64,000 nt of DNA, taken from the NCBI GenBank assembly GCA_018697195.1, contig CM031878.1, positions 68,274,080-68,338,079 of the forward strand, written 5' to 3'. Source of the stretch: Certhia americana. Taxonomy: Eukaryota > Chordata > Aves > Passeriformes > Certhiidae. The translations under genes and the position numbers were made by a program. Shown piece by piece: positions 1 to 14,400 of the stretch (position 1 is the stretch's first letter; each line of letters begins with the position of its first letter). Under the pieces are notes generated by a model, which saw only the letters and a list, made by a program, of their open reading frames with translations, was not told where the DNA came from and did not search any database.

Positions 1-390
1 CCAACTCAACCTAATTGAGTGATGTCGCCAGTCTTTCTGCTTTTACAAATGTATGAAGGGATACCTAGATACCAAAGAAGTTGCAGTTGAAAGATGACTC
101 TGGCAACTAAAATATATATTACTCCATGAGCTCTGGTCATTATTCACTAAATGATCCTCATTTGACATGGTGGCTTAAACCTCCACATGGCTTCCACATC
201 TCCAGGTAGTCTTTCTCTTTTCCAGAGGAGAATTTATTTGTTAATTTTTCTTCTCTCCATCTTTATCTTGTATTGCTGTTTGGTTTACCACCAAACAAAT
301 ACTTGCATTAATAATTTTTTCTTTATTCTGTTTAGTTCATTAACATAACTTCATGCTCTGAATAAGGATTTATTTCACTCTGTTAGCTGG

Positions 391-640
391 TTCTGTTTTT
401 GGAGGTGGGCTTTTCTTTGTTTGGTTGTTTTTGGGTTTGGGGGGGACATTGGGGTTTTTCTTGATTTTTTGTTTCTGGTTTTTGGTTTGGTTTTTTGTTT
501 GTTTGTCTTTTTGGGTTTTGGGGGTTCTTTTTGATTTTTAATTTGGGGATTTTTTTGGTTGTTGGTTTGGTTTGGTTTTTTGGTTGGTTTTTAATTGCTA
601 TTTTGATTTGGTTTGGTTTTTTTGGGGCTTTTTTTGTAGC
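391..640 (+). repeat. G/T-rich low-complexity tract
   Basis: About 250 bases are almost entirely G and T, made of irregular units such as GGTTTGGTTTTTT with runs of up to seven G. Tracts of the same character, with G and T on the same strand, recur at about 4507-4560, 30697-30800, 52051-52182 and 59945-59980. It is non-coding, and the origin is unknown. Confidence 0.8.
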
Positions 641-762
641 ACAGACTTGTTTTGGGGTGTAGAAAGCTACCCTTGTGCCTGAAATTTTGGAGTATGTTGG
701 AAGGTGTCATAAGGACTCCCTTCTCTAAAAGTACTTTATGGATTTGTGGAATTCTGTAATTC
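640..762 (+). mobile_element. Possible CR1 LINE 3' end (degenerate)
   Basis: The end of this stretch, AATTCTGTAATTCTGTGAT, resembles the short repeats that terminate avian CR1 LINEs. The preceding sequence (GGACTCCCTTC) is weakly like the CR1 3' untranslated end. It is very decayed and the left limit is a guess; a chance match is possible. Confidence 0.35.
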
Positions 763-2448
763 TGTGATATTTTCAGAGCATCACAGTTCTGTTAGACACA
801 GTCTTTGGTACCAAAGGTAAATCTTGAACACCATAAACCCTGAGCCAAAGAGAATAAGGTGACAGTCAAGATCTGTGGTGCTAAAGGTGTACCCACAATT
901 CTGATTGCTCTTCAGAGTTTTGATCATTTTTTTTGTGATTCTTTTATGGTGACTTCTTTTTTCTTTATTTTTCTCTTTGAAAAGGTGAGGGTAGTACTTC
1001 AGACTTTGATCTAGTTGAACAGCTTAATTAACAGTTGAAGGATTTGTGGGTAATGCTTATTAGAGAGTCTTCAGTGCACTATGTCAGAGACAAAGCCCAA
1101 GGTGCTCTGCATCACGGTACTGTCTCTACAAAATTGGAAGTGTATCACACCTCTACCACCTGCCTCCAGGATCATTCCCACCTCAGCTGGAACACTGCTT
1201 CCTTTCTAAGAAGTTAAAAATGTTCATTGTAACTAGAGTTGAAGAGTATGTTGAAGGATTCTGTCTGCTCCCTTTGCACTCTGCGTGGCCAGAGGGGAAA
1301 ATATTGAGACAAACCTGACTGATACATGATGGAGGGGGGTTGTGATGAGGGTCCTGTGTTTCTTTGGGGTGTGTTTGGGGTGTCTCTGGGCTTTGCTGCT
1401 GCTTTTTCTTTTAACCATATCCCTCAGCCTAGGCAGAGACCCCAGGTTCTGAGCAGGTCTGTAATGGGCAGCAGTCCTGGACTTCAGTCGTTGTGCAGAG
1501 AGGTCCTGGGCTGGAACACTCCTAACATCCTTTTAACAGGCAAAAATCAGTGTTAGCCTTTGGCTTTGCAGCATCCTGTGGAGTCTTACTGGGATATCAT
1601 TATTTCCTGTGTGATCCTTGATGTAAGATCCCTCTTAGTTTAAGTTGGCACCAGATTTGGGACATATTTTGGTCGTGTTAATCTTGTGTGCATGTCCCAC
1701 TGCCCCATCTCTTGACGTAACTGCTGAATATGCATCTTTGCTCTAGCTGATCTCCAGGTTTTCACACTAAATCACAAAGAGGAGGTGGAATTACTTGAAT
1801 GGCAGAGGTCTCTAGATCTCCTAGATTGTTATGAATCTGGCATCACATCCATTGAAAACTGGTGCTTCTGAGTTTGCTGGTTGAGTCTCTGGTCTTTCTG
1901 CAGCCTGCCCTGCTTGAGGAGAGCTGTTGAAATGTGAAATCTTCAATTGCATTGTGAATCCTGTTCTTTTTAGAAAAAAATTTTGCCTTTAACTTCGTGT
2001 CTTTACTTCCCAGCCTGAGGATGTTACCTTGTGGGTAGTCACTCACATTCTGTCTGAAGTACAATAGCTTGCCCTTTTGTTTTCATGATACTTTTTATAT
2101 AGATATTGTTGCTTTAACTGGTAGCTTTAAATGGATTCCCTGTGCCATGGGAAATAGCACAGATTTATATGTCATCCATAAAACACTGCAAGAGAATGCA
2201 GGCTGTTCTGGGTGTGCACATTTCTGGGCTCTGAAATGTGCCTGTGTGAATTAAAGTTACATAGGAGAATTAATTTTCTGATGACTTGCCTTGCAAAAAT
2301 GTCTTAATGGACATTTTGAAGTGTGCTGTTTCTTTTTTTTTAATACTTTGGCTTCAGTTGGATTTTTTTTGTTTGTTTTACAGTTTTGCTTAGCTTTTCT
2401 TTTCCTTCATCGCATTTCTGACCTTTATTATGTCCTTTTATTTTCTAG

Positions 2449-5400
2449 AAGAAACAAGCAAGTGCTAATGTCAGCCAGCCACCCAAAACTGAGACAAGTG
2501 GAGCAGCTGCTTCTGCTAAGGTAATGTATACTTAAGGAAATTATCTTTTCTTACAAGTGAAGAGGATGTGGCGTGACTCTATCCCCTGGACTGGGATAAA
2601 AACCAATTTGTTTACCAACATTCTACACCAGGAGGTGTTCATCGTGACTTGCTAGAAACTGTAATGTGTTGAAATGAAAGGGGAGCACAAGTCAGCAGAA
2701 TGCCAGTGTTAACATTGTGAGGAAATAAATGGTAACATTCTCCCTTTTCACACGTTCTTTGTTAGTCTCCCAGTTATTTTCAAGAATCATATCCTTGTTG
2801 ATGTCAGTGGGCACCTTCATTTCACTTTTGGGGGTCTGCCTTTCTTTTTTCACCCTGAGGTGTTAATATTTTTTGAGTTCTGTTTAGTTGGTGGAACTCA
2901 GTGAATTTGAGGAACTGACAGCTTGTATTTGCTTTCATTGCCCCTAGAGCAGTTCAGATGATCATTCAAGAAGCATTTTAAAGCTGAGTTGCAAAGGAGT
3001 GCAGGTAATATTCTCTGAGGGGAGACAGGGTACTCAGGTAGTCTTGCAGGGTATGGAAGGAGGTTGTTGAAAATACTCTTGCTGATGCTGTGCCTTGCTG
3101 GTAGCCATTGTTATGTGCTTAATTGTCCCAGGTGAGTAAAATGCAAATCACTTAAAAGAGAAGCAGCAGTATGTTTTATTGAGGTAAATAAATAATTTTG
3201 CTTGAATTTAGTGAAGATTGACAATAAGGTTTCACTCCAGCTGGAGTTCATTGGAGAAATCAGATCAGGCCTATTTTGATGGCAGTTATTTGAGAGTGAG
3301 GCAGGTAGGTGCTAGTCAGCAGGGGAGACAAGATCAGTGTCTTTGTTTAGTGCTGGTACCGTGTTCTGTATTTTAGCTACCTTGAAATTCTGGGTTTCAG
3401 AAGCAGCTTTTGACATATTTCTTAACCCACCTTCACTCCTGTTGGAACCTTGAATACTGAAAGCATCAGGCTTTCTGCTTTGACAGGCAGTGATCCTCAG
3501 ATGGATACTGCCTTTGACCTGAGGCTGTGGGAATGGCTTCCAAACCTGACTATAGCCTGAGAGTGTGTGTGTGTGTAGTTGTATAGAATTGTGTAATGTC
3601 ACAGGGTGAAATATTTAAAGTTTGGTGTTTTATGATCTAGAATCATATAAGAGACAATATGGAGGGATTCAGGCATTGTCTGAGTCCTTCTTCTTCACTT
3701 TCTTCTTCCTCCTCCTTCTCGGGTTTAAGGGAGTTTTTTCTAATTGGTTAGTAGAAGTCGCATTGCAGGCATTGAGTGTTCTTTAGTTGGGTTATAAATA
3801 AAAATATCTTAGGTGTCAGGTTTTAATTAGTTTTGCTTATTGTTTAGAAGTCCTTGAAACAAAGCAGTAGTAACAATTTTCTTGCTGTATAAAGCAGAGC
3901 TCACATTGTGTGAGACTGTACTATAGATAAGGAATAATAAACAACTGAGTCCAAATGAAATACCTTCGAGTCTAGTGCCTTCTGTCCAGAACTAACTACA
4001 CCTAACACAGTAACACACTCCCAAAGCTGGGCTCTCCAGCTCCTCAGCTCACACCCAATAAGTGAGGCTTCTCCTAAGTCAAGCTGAGAGGGGCCCACAG
4101 ATCCACCAGAATGTTTAATGTATGGAGAGAGCCTATTATTTGAAGGCTTCTAACAGCAGGAATTGTTTCTGCTTTTGAATGGGATTTTTTATTTTCTTAG
4201 TTAGTACTTTTGTAAAATAATCCACCTAAAGATATCTGCGTACTTCCTAAGTAATTTATTTTTCCTTTTTACTCTGTGAGGGAGGAGACAATGACATAAA
4301 TCCTGTTTTCCCTTCTTTCAATGTTTCTGTCTATCATTAAGGACAGCCCAGCATTTTAATTTTCTTTTTTTTGCTTTTCTATTTTTCTATTTTTTTTTTC
4401 TATTCCTTGCACTTTGCCAAGGCTTTCTCCTCCTAGTCAACCTGGATGTCACCATCTGCATAGTCCCAGGGATGCTTATGTCTAATTTGCTGACTAACAC
4501 GCCTCTGGGTTTTTTTGTTTTGTTGTTTGTTTTGGTTTTTTTTTTTTTTTGGGGGGGGGTTCAGTATATGTTCTTTCCATGATAAGTAGAAAGAACTTTT
4601 AAGTGTGGAAGGCACAATACATACATGCCGTTAAGCCAAAGAACTGGAAGGTAGTGTCATGAAAATAATGCAATTTAATTGCCAGGAATTCCTGTATATT
4701 AGTTTATGTCAGCTTAGGTTGTGTATTTTAGCAGAACTTGATGTTTCTCCAGTTTCTGTGACATTCCAGCATATTTACTGGCAAAGATAATGTATTACAA
4801 AAATACTCACCTCATATTATCTAATACTGACTTTTAATCAGTAGCTAATTTAAGTTCAGCCTTTTAAGTTCCCACTCAGCCATTTCCAGTTTTTTTCATT
4901 TAGGCTAAATCTTCTGTCAGTTGTAAATTTTACTCTCAACTATCTCCTGTGATCTTCTAGTGTTATTTAAAATAGAGGGGAATTCAGAGATTTCTTGTAG
5001 TTTGTGAAGTTTTTTCAAGCCTTTTGTCTGGCTGTTTTTGTTTCTGCCTTTATTTTTATCTCTAAAGATATCTATTGAAAACAAAAAATTTGTAGGTTTT
5101 TTTTCTTAACAGAACTTTTACAGGAAGGGAACTATTTCTTGAAAAGGCAAGACAGCCTTTTCTGTTTTCCTGCAATACTGGATCAAATCTTCTAGTGCAA
5201 TCAGAAATACTCCAACAGTTTTTGGACAGTTTGAGACTGCTGTTTCTTCTATTATTTATTTCCCCCAATGTAGCTTTAATAATTCTGTTGGTCAGTAGTA
5301 CTGACTTGTCATTATTCTTCTTGTCATCCTAGACAACGACTATTAATGACTTACTTTTCATTACTTATCCTAGATAAATTTCTAAATCCTTACCAGAGGC

Positions 5401-8400
5401 AAGGTAGGTGGGAGAATTAAGTTGCTCCAGCTCACGCTTTTTATTTTTTTAACCTATTCCTGCCTTATGGTGAAATTAATTAAACTGAAGAGCCAAGAGT
5501 GGGTTTGCTGAATCCATATCAGGCCTGAGTAATTTTTCCTTCAACTAGTAAGTGGTAATAACTGATGGCTTGTTTATTCTGGGGTTTCTGCCTTTCAGAT
5601 GCAGGAGCTTGCATCTGAAGAATTGTCATTGTGTCGTGACCGAGCGAGTGGGCAGTCTGATCGTCCGAGGGAGAGCACTCAGCTGCCTGGCTTTGTTTTC
5701 GTTGTACTGTCCCTCAGAAATGCAGTTCTCTGTGTCTTCATTTTACCCCCATGCTCTCTGTTGTGTCACTCTTGTCACTCCTGGAATTGCAGCCAGTATT
5801 TACTCACTGACTCTGCTCCAAGTGTTCTTACAGCAGTGTTAAGTGGCTGCCTAAGTGTCCCTGTGGTGCAAGAATTGCTGCCTCTTGCCTCCTCCTCTGC
5901 ACTAAGGGCACTCAGGAGGCTCAGTCAGCAGCCTGGATGTGCCCAGTCTTTCTGTGACTCGAGTCGAAAGGAATAATTTAGAGAGGCTTTGCTGAAGCAG
6001 GTGTTCTGACTCCTTTGCTTCTGTGACAAGCATTTCTCTCCTCTTTGATGGGGGAGTCCTGTTCGACTGTTGGTTTGTACCAGAGGGATTCTCAGTGAGC
6101 GCCTGGCTTGCCAGGTAAACGGAGTGAAGAGGGAGGCTCAGGTAAGGCTGTCATCATCAGGAATGTTTACTGGGTTGCCTAAGAGCAGCCTCTTCCTTGT
6201 ACACACTGACTGCCAAGGTGCACAAGCCAGGCCATGGCTGCCAGGATTAGCAGGCAGCAGTGGGGAGGAAGAACTGAACTAACCTCCTTCCAGAAGGTCT
6301 GCCAGTGCTGCTGTATTTCCTTTCACAGCCTTTAATGAAGATTTTGCCAGTTCCACAGCGATCAGGAAAGCAAATTTCCACCTCAGTGTTCAATCATGTC
6401 TATTAATAGAAGGCACTAATAACTTGAACACAGCTGGATCCAGCCACCCTTCCTGGATCTTTGTGTTCTTATATGGTATTTCTGTTGATAACAGATGGAG
6501 TTTTGCTGTGTTTTATGTAGCAGATTTTTTTCATTGCTCCTAATGAGTAATTATTTTCTTTTTCTGGCTGGCTGCTATAGCTTAGAGAAGTGAGAATCTT
6601 TGTCTGTATTACTTCCATGGACTATTGAACCACTGCTGGGAGAGCTCAACAACAGTGGTGGAAATGCAGTAAGAATTACTTTTATTTCTGATTTTCAGAG
6701 GTAGCTTCTTGACCTTAATGATTTAAGAAATTTAAGATTAATTACTTTTAGCTGGCACCCAAATTAACATGCTTTACAAGGGGAATTCTCTGCTTTCTCA
6801 TATATCAAACAAGAAAATAAGGAAAAAGACTAGCAATTGCTATGTATCTTCAAGCGAAATCCCTACTATTTTTGCAGCAGGCAAGTTTAACTAGTTTATC
6901 ATCAAAAGTGACACCTCCTGTCAGTATTTTTTTCTGCTACACACCTTATTAAAAAAACAATTTTTTGTTTTGTGAGCTTTGCAGAGGCACCTTTGTGTGA
7001 AGGAAGGAATTTTTCAGTAGAAGGCATCTGAAGTCACAGGGTTGTTTGGGAATGTCCACAAAAATGCATAAATTTATACTTATGTTCCCAGTCATATTGT
7101 GAACGCTAGAAAGGCTATCTCTAAAATTTGAGATTATTCAGAAAAATAACAATTTGGGCTTTCTGAGGACTTCCTTTCCATGTTCTCTCCATGGCAGGTG
7201 TGTGTCACAACACGGATTCACAGTTTATAGGTGTTCTGCAGCAGGACTGTGGCAAATCATGGGGCTCTTCCTGGAAGTTGCTCTTAGAGCTGTTGACAGT
7301 ATGTGAAAATCAGGAGTGTTGTGCCTGTGTGGAGAACAGTGCTGGCTTTCTTGGTGTCAGAGGCAAGTTAAAAATAGACCTAAACATTAAGAATTGGAAG
7401 CTGCTGGACTACAGAAGGTACCTCGTGTGTGGAAGAGTTGGCTTTGTGTAAAGATTTGCAACTTGTAGAGCTGTGCAGTGGTCAAAATAGCACAATCCTT
7501 TCACAATAAAAAATTCTATTCTTCACTCAGGAAAGGGATATTTTTTCATCAGTCTGCAGATGTTTATCACTTTCTAATTCCCTTCCAGGGCTGACTTATT
7601 TCTTAGCACTCACTCAAGATAAAGGGCAATGCAGAGGCTATTTCAAAAAAAGTGGCTGAAGATTTTGTTAGTGGCACAGAGGCTTTTCCTTTAAAAAAAA
7701 CAAACTCTCCCATACTACTACAGTTATTGAAAATTTGATTATATGGCAAAAAGAAATTCAAGAGCAGATCACTATTTGTATTTCAAAAAGCAGCTGTTCA
7801 TTTCTGAACTAATACAGATTATTTGAATTTGTTATGCTTAAAAATAGCCCTAGTCAGTCAACTTTAGGCCTTAAGTGGCCAAAACCGTCTCAATTACTTT
7901 CAATTAGTAACATCCATGTACTCAGAGAAGTCTGGCTAATCAGTCCAAATTTAGAGACTGTAAACTTCTAATAGGGCTATTACACTGCTGGGGGGAAATG
8001 AGTGGGTTCCTTCCCTTGGGACCAGTACTGAGAAACCAAAAGGTGGAAGTCGAGTATTGCTTTTTGAATGCTGAATTTAGCTTCACCCCATGCTTTTGCT
8101 GTGTGGCTCTCAGTGACAGCTGTCCCTTCTGGGGCACCCTGCTCTGGCCAGTTGCAGAAGCGACCCCAGAAGGAGCGAGAGGGTTTGCTCAGTGTAAGAG
8201 CCCAAACCTGCTGGTCTGGTTGCCCTCCCCGTGCTGCTGGGTGGGGACTGTGTGGCGTAGCACTCTGGGTTGCCAAGGGCTTGGCTTGGCCAGCAGCTCC
8301 CGGAAGCCACAGCCCCAGCAAGGAGCAGCCGTGTCCTGGCGGTCCCAGAGGAGAGAGGAGCCACACGTCTACCAAGTGAGTTAGCTGTTCCTGCTTTGCT

Positions 8401-11400
8401 TTCCTGCTGCCTTTGCATGAGCCTTGTTTGTGTTCATGTTGAAGTTCCTTTTCTTTTTTTTTCTCCTCCCCTTTCTCCCCCTCTTCTGGGAATTTTGTGG
8501 GCTGTGATAACACAAGCTGCCAGCTCCAGGGCTGTCTGGCGTGCCTGCCCTGTCAGCAGGCTTGAAGCATTCCAGAACAGTGTGTAGTTAATAAGCTTTT
8601 GAATTTATTTTAATATACTGGAAACAGCTCTTGCAGACACCACATGACACACCAGTTTGGAGAAGAGAGGGACAAGGAACAGCAAGCTTTGAATGCAGTG
8701 TCTAAGTTGTTCTGTATTTATACTTTCGTTTTGGGGTGGGGCTGGTATTTTTCCTTGCTCACAGCCCACGCTGTGTTCTGGCTTCCAACAACTGTGTGAT
8801 TTTTTTGGCGTACTAATGCAGAGCCTATATGCCTGTACAGAGTATTACATAGTCAGGGTGTGGTGATCTACAAGAGCAACTTCTTGTTTGAACTGTGCTC
8901 AGGTATCAGCTGTTTATTACACTTAAAAATATATGTTCTAAAAGATGCTAAAACATCTGGAAAAAAAATACTTTTCAATAAATTGTATTGTTTCTGCAGT
9001 AGTGAAAATTAGGTAGGTAAGCATTACCTAAGTTATGCGAATTTTTGATTATTTGATTATTGTTGGTAATATTCCTTCCTTTAGAGAAAGTTAAAGTACT
9101 GCATGAAATAGCAGAGAATTTTTAAATATTGCAGACACCTCTGCTGAGTTCTTGAAACTTCTTTTTTCTTTTTGGTAACTAGTTTCCTCAATGCTTTTTT
9201 TTCTTTCAGATTTATATAAAACAATTTATAAAAGCTTCCATATTAGACATCCTCTTTTCTAGACTAACATTTGCTACTACTCAGTCTTTTTCTATAACAC
9301 AGTGCTTTTTTCGTTTGTGGGTTTGAGTTTTTTTGGATTTGTGCGTTTGTTTTTTTTTTCCTGTGAGTGGTTAGGTACATAGGGTATATAGAGCTTGCAG
9401 AAAATTGTGTCTGATCTCAGAGTTGCAGAAATGAGTTCCATGACCAGCTTTTCCTCACAGCTCTGGTTATAGAGCTTTGCACATTAGGGAGACACTCCCA
9501 GTTTGAATTCTGGGCAAGGCAGTGGCTCTTGGAGGACTGGGAGTAGGGCTAGAGCAGAAACCTCTCTGTCCAGAAAGCAAAAGAACTGTTTTTTCACTGA
9601 GTTGGTCTCCAGCCTCTCCACTGTCACCATTCCTGCCCTTTGTGTCCCTGAGAGGAGGATGCTCGTGCTCTTTTATACTTCGAGGCTTTGTCCAGAGTCT
9701 CTTCTGCCAAAGGGAGAACCTGGCAGGGAGACAGGAGGGGTGGTGGCCTTCAGTACTCTTGGGGAGCTCCTTAAGGAGCTGCTGGTTTTATGGAAGAAGT
9801 CAGGTCTGTGCTTGCCTTTATGCCCTGCTCAATACAAGTGCTGGAACCAACTTGAAAATGAATGTTTTTGATCCCCAGGAGGGAAGACCCCTGTGAGGCA
9901 GGATAAAATCTCACCAAAATGAAGAGGTCATGTTTTTTAACTGAACCATAGTGTAGTTATTCCTCCAGAGCATGCTGAAGGCCCTTCTAAAGTGATTTTG
10001 ATTTGAGAACAATGCATAAGCAAGAAGTGCCCCAGTCTGCCTCTTTTTAAGTGGGAATAATAAAAACAATGTTGAAATTTTCTAAAACTACTGAAGAACA
10101 AAACCCAGTGACTCCCCACCACTACCCCTGGTTTTTCAGTGTTGCCCTTAGAGATGATATTTTAACAGCCAAGTTCTGTTAAGATTCCTTGTCTTGGTGT
10201 TTTTTATTTATTCTTCTGTGTTCTCCATTCATTTTGGTAGCCATGTGTGTCCATACAGTTATTCATGAATAATTTTTTCTTTCCATTTTCTCTGTGTTCT
10301 GGGAGTAAAGAACAAATTTCCTGTTCTGTGAGCTGCTCTGGTGTTGTTATTGCCTGGCTTGGTTGTTGCAGTTACAAGTAATCAAGTTCATAACCTCAGA
10401 GACCTTTAGCCTCAAGATGAAGTTGTCTTTTATGTAACTTTAGTGTCTTTTTCAACACCCCCGTTTAGAAAAGACTGGTTCTGTTTGTGACTCCCTGGTT
10501 CTGTTTGTAATTCCCCTTTGCATCCCAGCTCTGCAGAGCAGGGTGTTGCGTGACACTGCAGAGCAAGTGACACAAATCCTAGCTGAGCTCAGCGGCGCTG
10601 CGTGGCATGTGGTTGGCACCTAATCCCCTGTTTTTCTGGTGTTTATTTGTCAGCCTGCAGTTTGCTGCTGCAGACAACTGTGGAATGTTCTGGTGTTTGA
10701 AACAGCATGTAGAAAATGGAAACAGTTGGCTGGAGAAGTTGCAGCTAAATGCTCACATAAGGAAAAACTGAAAAGAGGATTTTTGAGCTGTCCGCAAAAA
10801 CAGGAGAGCTCATCTGGAGTGACCAGCTCATACATTACTGTAATCCTCTCTTGTGCAGAGTGGGAACCTGAGAAGAGGCTTGACAGGACTGGGACACTGC
10901 TTCTAATATCCGAATATGACTGAGTGAAAGTGAAATTTCACTGCGTGCCAGCTTGTAGAATTTATTGTCAGAGAAACAGGAAGTGTCCAGGAGGAGGTAA
11001 TTGGAAAGCATGCTTTAAGGAGAAATAAGAATAGGGAGTTTGGTTGTTGATCAGTTTAAAAGAAACAAGGATTCTCCAGCCTCAGATACTGAACTGGTCT
11101 GTTTGCAGGCACAGATAATGTGAAGGCAGCAGATGGAGTTTGTACCCTGCTTGGAATATACTGATTTTGTTTCCAGATCACTTTCCAATGTCATGGAAAG
11201 ACATTAAACGGAAATTGCCTTTATGTATAGTAAAGCCTTTAAAGCGGTAAGCCAAGCTGCATACTGGAGTCTAAGTAATTCCTCATGACCACAAATTGAA
11301 CTGTAAATATGTAAAGTTCTTGCTGTATAGATACTGTGCATGACCTGTCATCAACTAGCAAACTCTACCTCTGCTTCCAAGAGAAGCAAACAGGCACAGT

Positions 11401-14400
11401 GCTTCTTACCATCAGCTGTGGGATACTTAGAATTTGACAATCCTAACTTCTTGCATATAAATGAGCATAAACTGAGGTGTTGGAAGTTAAAGGAAGAGCC
11501 AGAAAGTAAAAAAAAAAATGCTTGGAGTGAATTGTCAGTTGCTGGCCTTAGTTATGTTTTGTTCCAACATAAAGCTGTTTCAGAATCTTAACAGTTGGTA
11601 AAAAATAAAACCAAACATGCCAGTATTAAGACTTGGGCCTGAATTAGGTTGCTGCAATGCAGACATCTTAAAACAGACATTTCATCTAAAGGTGGTTTGA
11701 CAGTTTCTAGGAGGTGTGAAGTCTTGTTCTATGGTGTGGTAAATATAAGGTGTGGTAAATATAATACTTTATATTTATATGAGATATGAATATAAGACTA
11801 TATATTATATGAGATCTTACTCACTGACTTGCTTGATAACGTTTCATTTAGTGTGACCAAATTCAAATGCAAGTTGGTTGCCTCTGAAAATACTGCTTAA
11901 AAACCTATTGCATTAAATTTGAGTAGTGTGGTTAACCAGCTTTAGCTGATGTATAAAGTTCAGTAGTGAAGTGTTGAAGAGTTTAATCTCTGTGCCAGAA
12001 TGGCAGAAATCTTATTCTAGTATTCCAATAGAAGAAACCAGTAAGTCTGTATAATGGAAGTTGTCTGGTTCAATGTTCCATGACCATCAATAAATTTGGC
12101 AGCACCTGAGGCTGTAAAAGAGTCTTTACAAGCTAATTAGGATCTCAATCTCCTGGTTCAAACCAGTTTCCTAAAAAAATGGTCATGTTTTTGTTTCCTG
12201 AGGAAATGGCTATATAACCTCTGTGTCTTTTACCATCTCTAAATGGTTGTTGATCTTGCTTCTGGGTATAGATTAATAATTGCTGCAAATGCTCGTTCTG
12301 CATGGTGAGAAAATGGCAAAATAATGAAATTTTAGGGTTATTCTTTTCCACAATATTAGTTGAGGAAATTTGAACTGTAATGATAGTAATAGATTGTAGA
12401 TACTTTTCAATTATATTGATACCAGCTGAGCTTATGAGGGCTGAATGCACAAGGAAGCATCTCTAGAGAGAGGGTTTCTTCTTCTTCTTTTTCTTTTTTC
12501 AATGACAGATATTTAAAACCAGGTATATTGATGAATTAAACTACAGTAGCATGAATTTAAAAACCAGCCAAAATAACAAACTTTGGCAAAGAGTTTTAGA
12601 TTGAGTTAGAATAGAGCTGCATAAAGTAACTGGAACTGCCCTCCAATGATTTTTTTTTTCCTTCCACCTGCCCTCAGTGGCTGACAAGGGTAGGAGGCTG
12701 TGGTTGTAACATGCAGTGTTGGTGAATTTCAGTTATGACAGTGGGCTTTAGAAATGCAAGGGACTTACGCATGGGCAAAGTCAGCCATCAGAAATTTCAG
12801 CATAAATCGTTTGGAAAAGGTTCTTATCACTTCTACAAAGAGACACATCACAACAGGACAGCACAACTATGCCAGTGTCTGACTAATAAATACACAGGTA
12901 CTAACTAGAAACCTGCATCCTGCTCCTCCATTCCATTGGTTTCTTAATATAAAGCCTCCACAAAATTAACTGAAAAATCTTGAAGAGATCTTGAAATCTT
13001 GAGAACAATATTGTTTTCTTGGTTGTTTTGGGGTTTTTTATCTTTAAAAGCTGTTGTTTTTCCTAGAAATATAATAGCAGAACTGCATGTAAGAGCAGCA
13101 GTTGTAGAATAGTAGGATATTCCCAAAATCACTTGGGATGGAAAATGGCACAGGAGCACTCAAAGTTGTAATTTTTTAACTCATCTATTATAGATACTGT
13201 AACAATAAAAAATATATGAAGAGTTAATGCTTAATCTGTTTTCCCATTTTAAGACACTACATATCTGAGATGCTGTGTGGCTTTAAATATACACGTTTAT
13301 AGATTTATGTATTTATTTGTAGATGTGCATACACACCCCCTTGGTGCTATTCCTGTCCCACCTTCTGCCTCCTGTGTGTGCATCCAGGGATGGGAGGGCT
13401 GCATAGCCCTTGCCACACACCATCAAAGCAAGTGAGAGGTTTAACCTCTTAACAGCTCAAGTGGCATTTCACACTTTGGTGAAATAACGCATTATTTTTC
13501 ACAATGGTTCTCTGAAGAGCTTTTGCTGCCCACATCTTACAAGCACCATTAATTAAAGCTCAGTATCAGGGCCGTTCATGGAGAGAAGCAGCCACTCATA
13601 CATAGTCTGGTAGATTAGGTTTTCCCTTGCATTACACACCCTATGAGTTAGTAATTGTGAAATCATAGTTATTGTGAGCTCTAAGCTGGAGAAGCAATCC
13701 CAGCTCAGTCATACCAAAGGAGTGTTAGCCCACTGGGTAGCCTTCAGTCCTCTGTTCTAGAGTTCAGCTAGATCACTCTAAAAATGTTTATTCAAGCTCC
13801 CCCAAAGACTGCTAGAGCTGGAGGTGCCTGATTTGTCCAGGTAGCCTTTGCCTCAGAGTTACTCTTCTCTCCAGAAGCAAGATCTTTGAGCGCAGACCTG
13901 AAAGATTATTTATTAAAGGCTAATTCACTTTCATCTTTGTTTCCCATTTTCTTGGGGCCCTGACCAGAGTATAAAGCATCAGGTACTGACTCACCTTTTC
14001 CTGCTGCTAAGTCCCTCATACATATCTTTTCTTAATTTCTCCCCCTAAACACATCCTCATATCTTTCAATATTATCTCTGCTGCAGTATAGTGGTGAAAG
14101 TTGTGCTTGCACTTGACCTAGAGAAGCTCAAGCCAAAGAGGTTGGAAGTTGTTTTTTTCATTTATATTTACGTTGTCACAGCAACAGATTACTTTTCCCC
14201 AGATTCCTCTTCCCTTGTTTGTTTATGGTAGGAGAATCTCAGTCTCTGACATTATGGCCTTTGCATGTTTTTGTCAGTATTGTTGCCTGTCTAGAAGGGT
14301 TCGGTGTTATTTTGGATTTTTGTGTTGCTGCCTTCAACCTACCACCAGTTTCAGAGATCAGGAGTTGTTTTATTCAGCTGTCTGCAAGCAAGATTATAAC

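Larger units (their letters stand above)
1..2448 (+). other. CAST intron (partial), with G/T-rich tract
   Basis: No coding exon was recognised before 2449, so this is taken as intron preceding the first visible CAST exon. It contains a long G/T-rich low-complexity tract at about 391-640. At 742-760 is a short AATTCTGTAATTCTGTGAT-like tail resembling the 3' end of a plus-strand CR1 element. The short open frames at 1035-1556 have no recognisable homology or splice context. Confidence 0.6.

Noticed and set aside
5599..5976. 125-codon open frame starting directly after a CTTTCAG acceptor-like sequence
   Set aside because: No convincing donor, no calpastatin-like composition, and two overlapping frames are open at once. 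A cassette exon cannot be supported.
7980..8513. 177-codon minus-strand frame and overlapping plus-strand frames
   Set aside because: Same GC-content effect. The low-complexity Lys/Glu end comes from a pyrimidine-rich stretch, with no recognisable domain.
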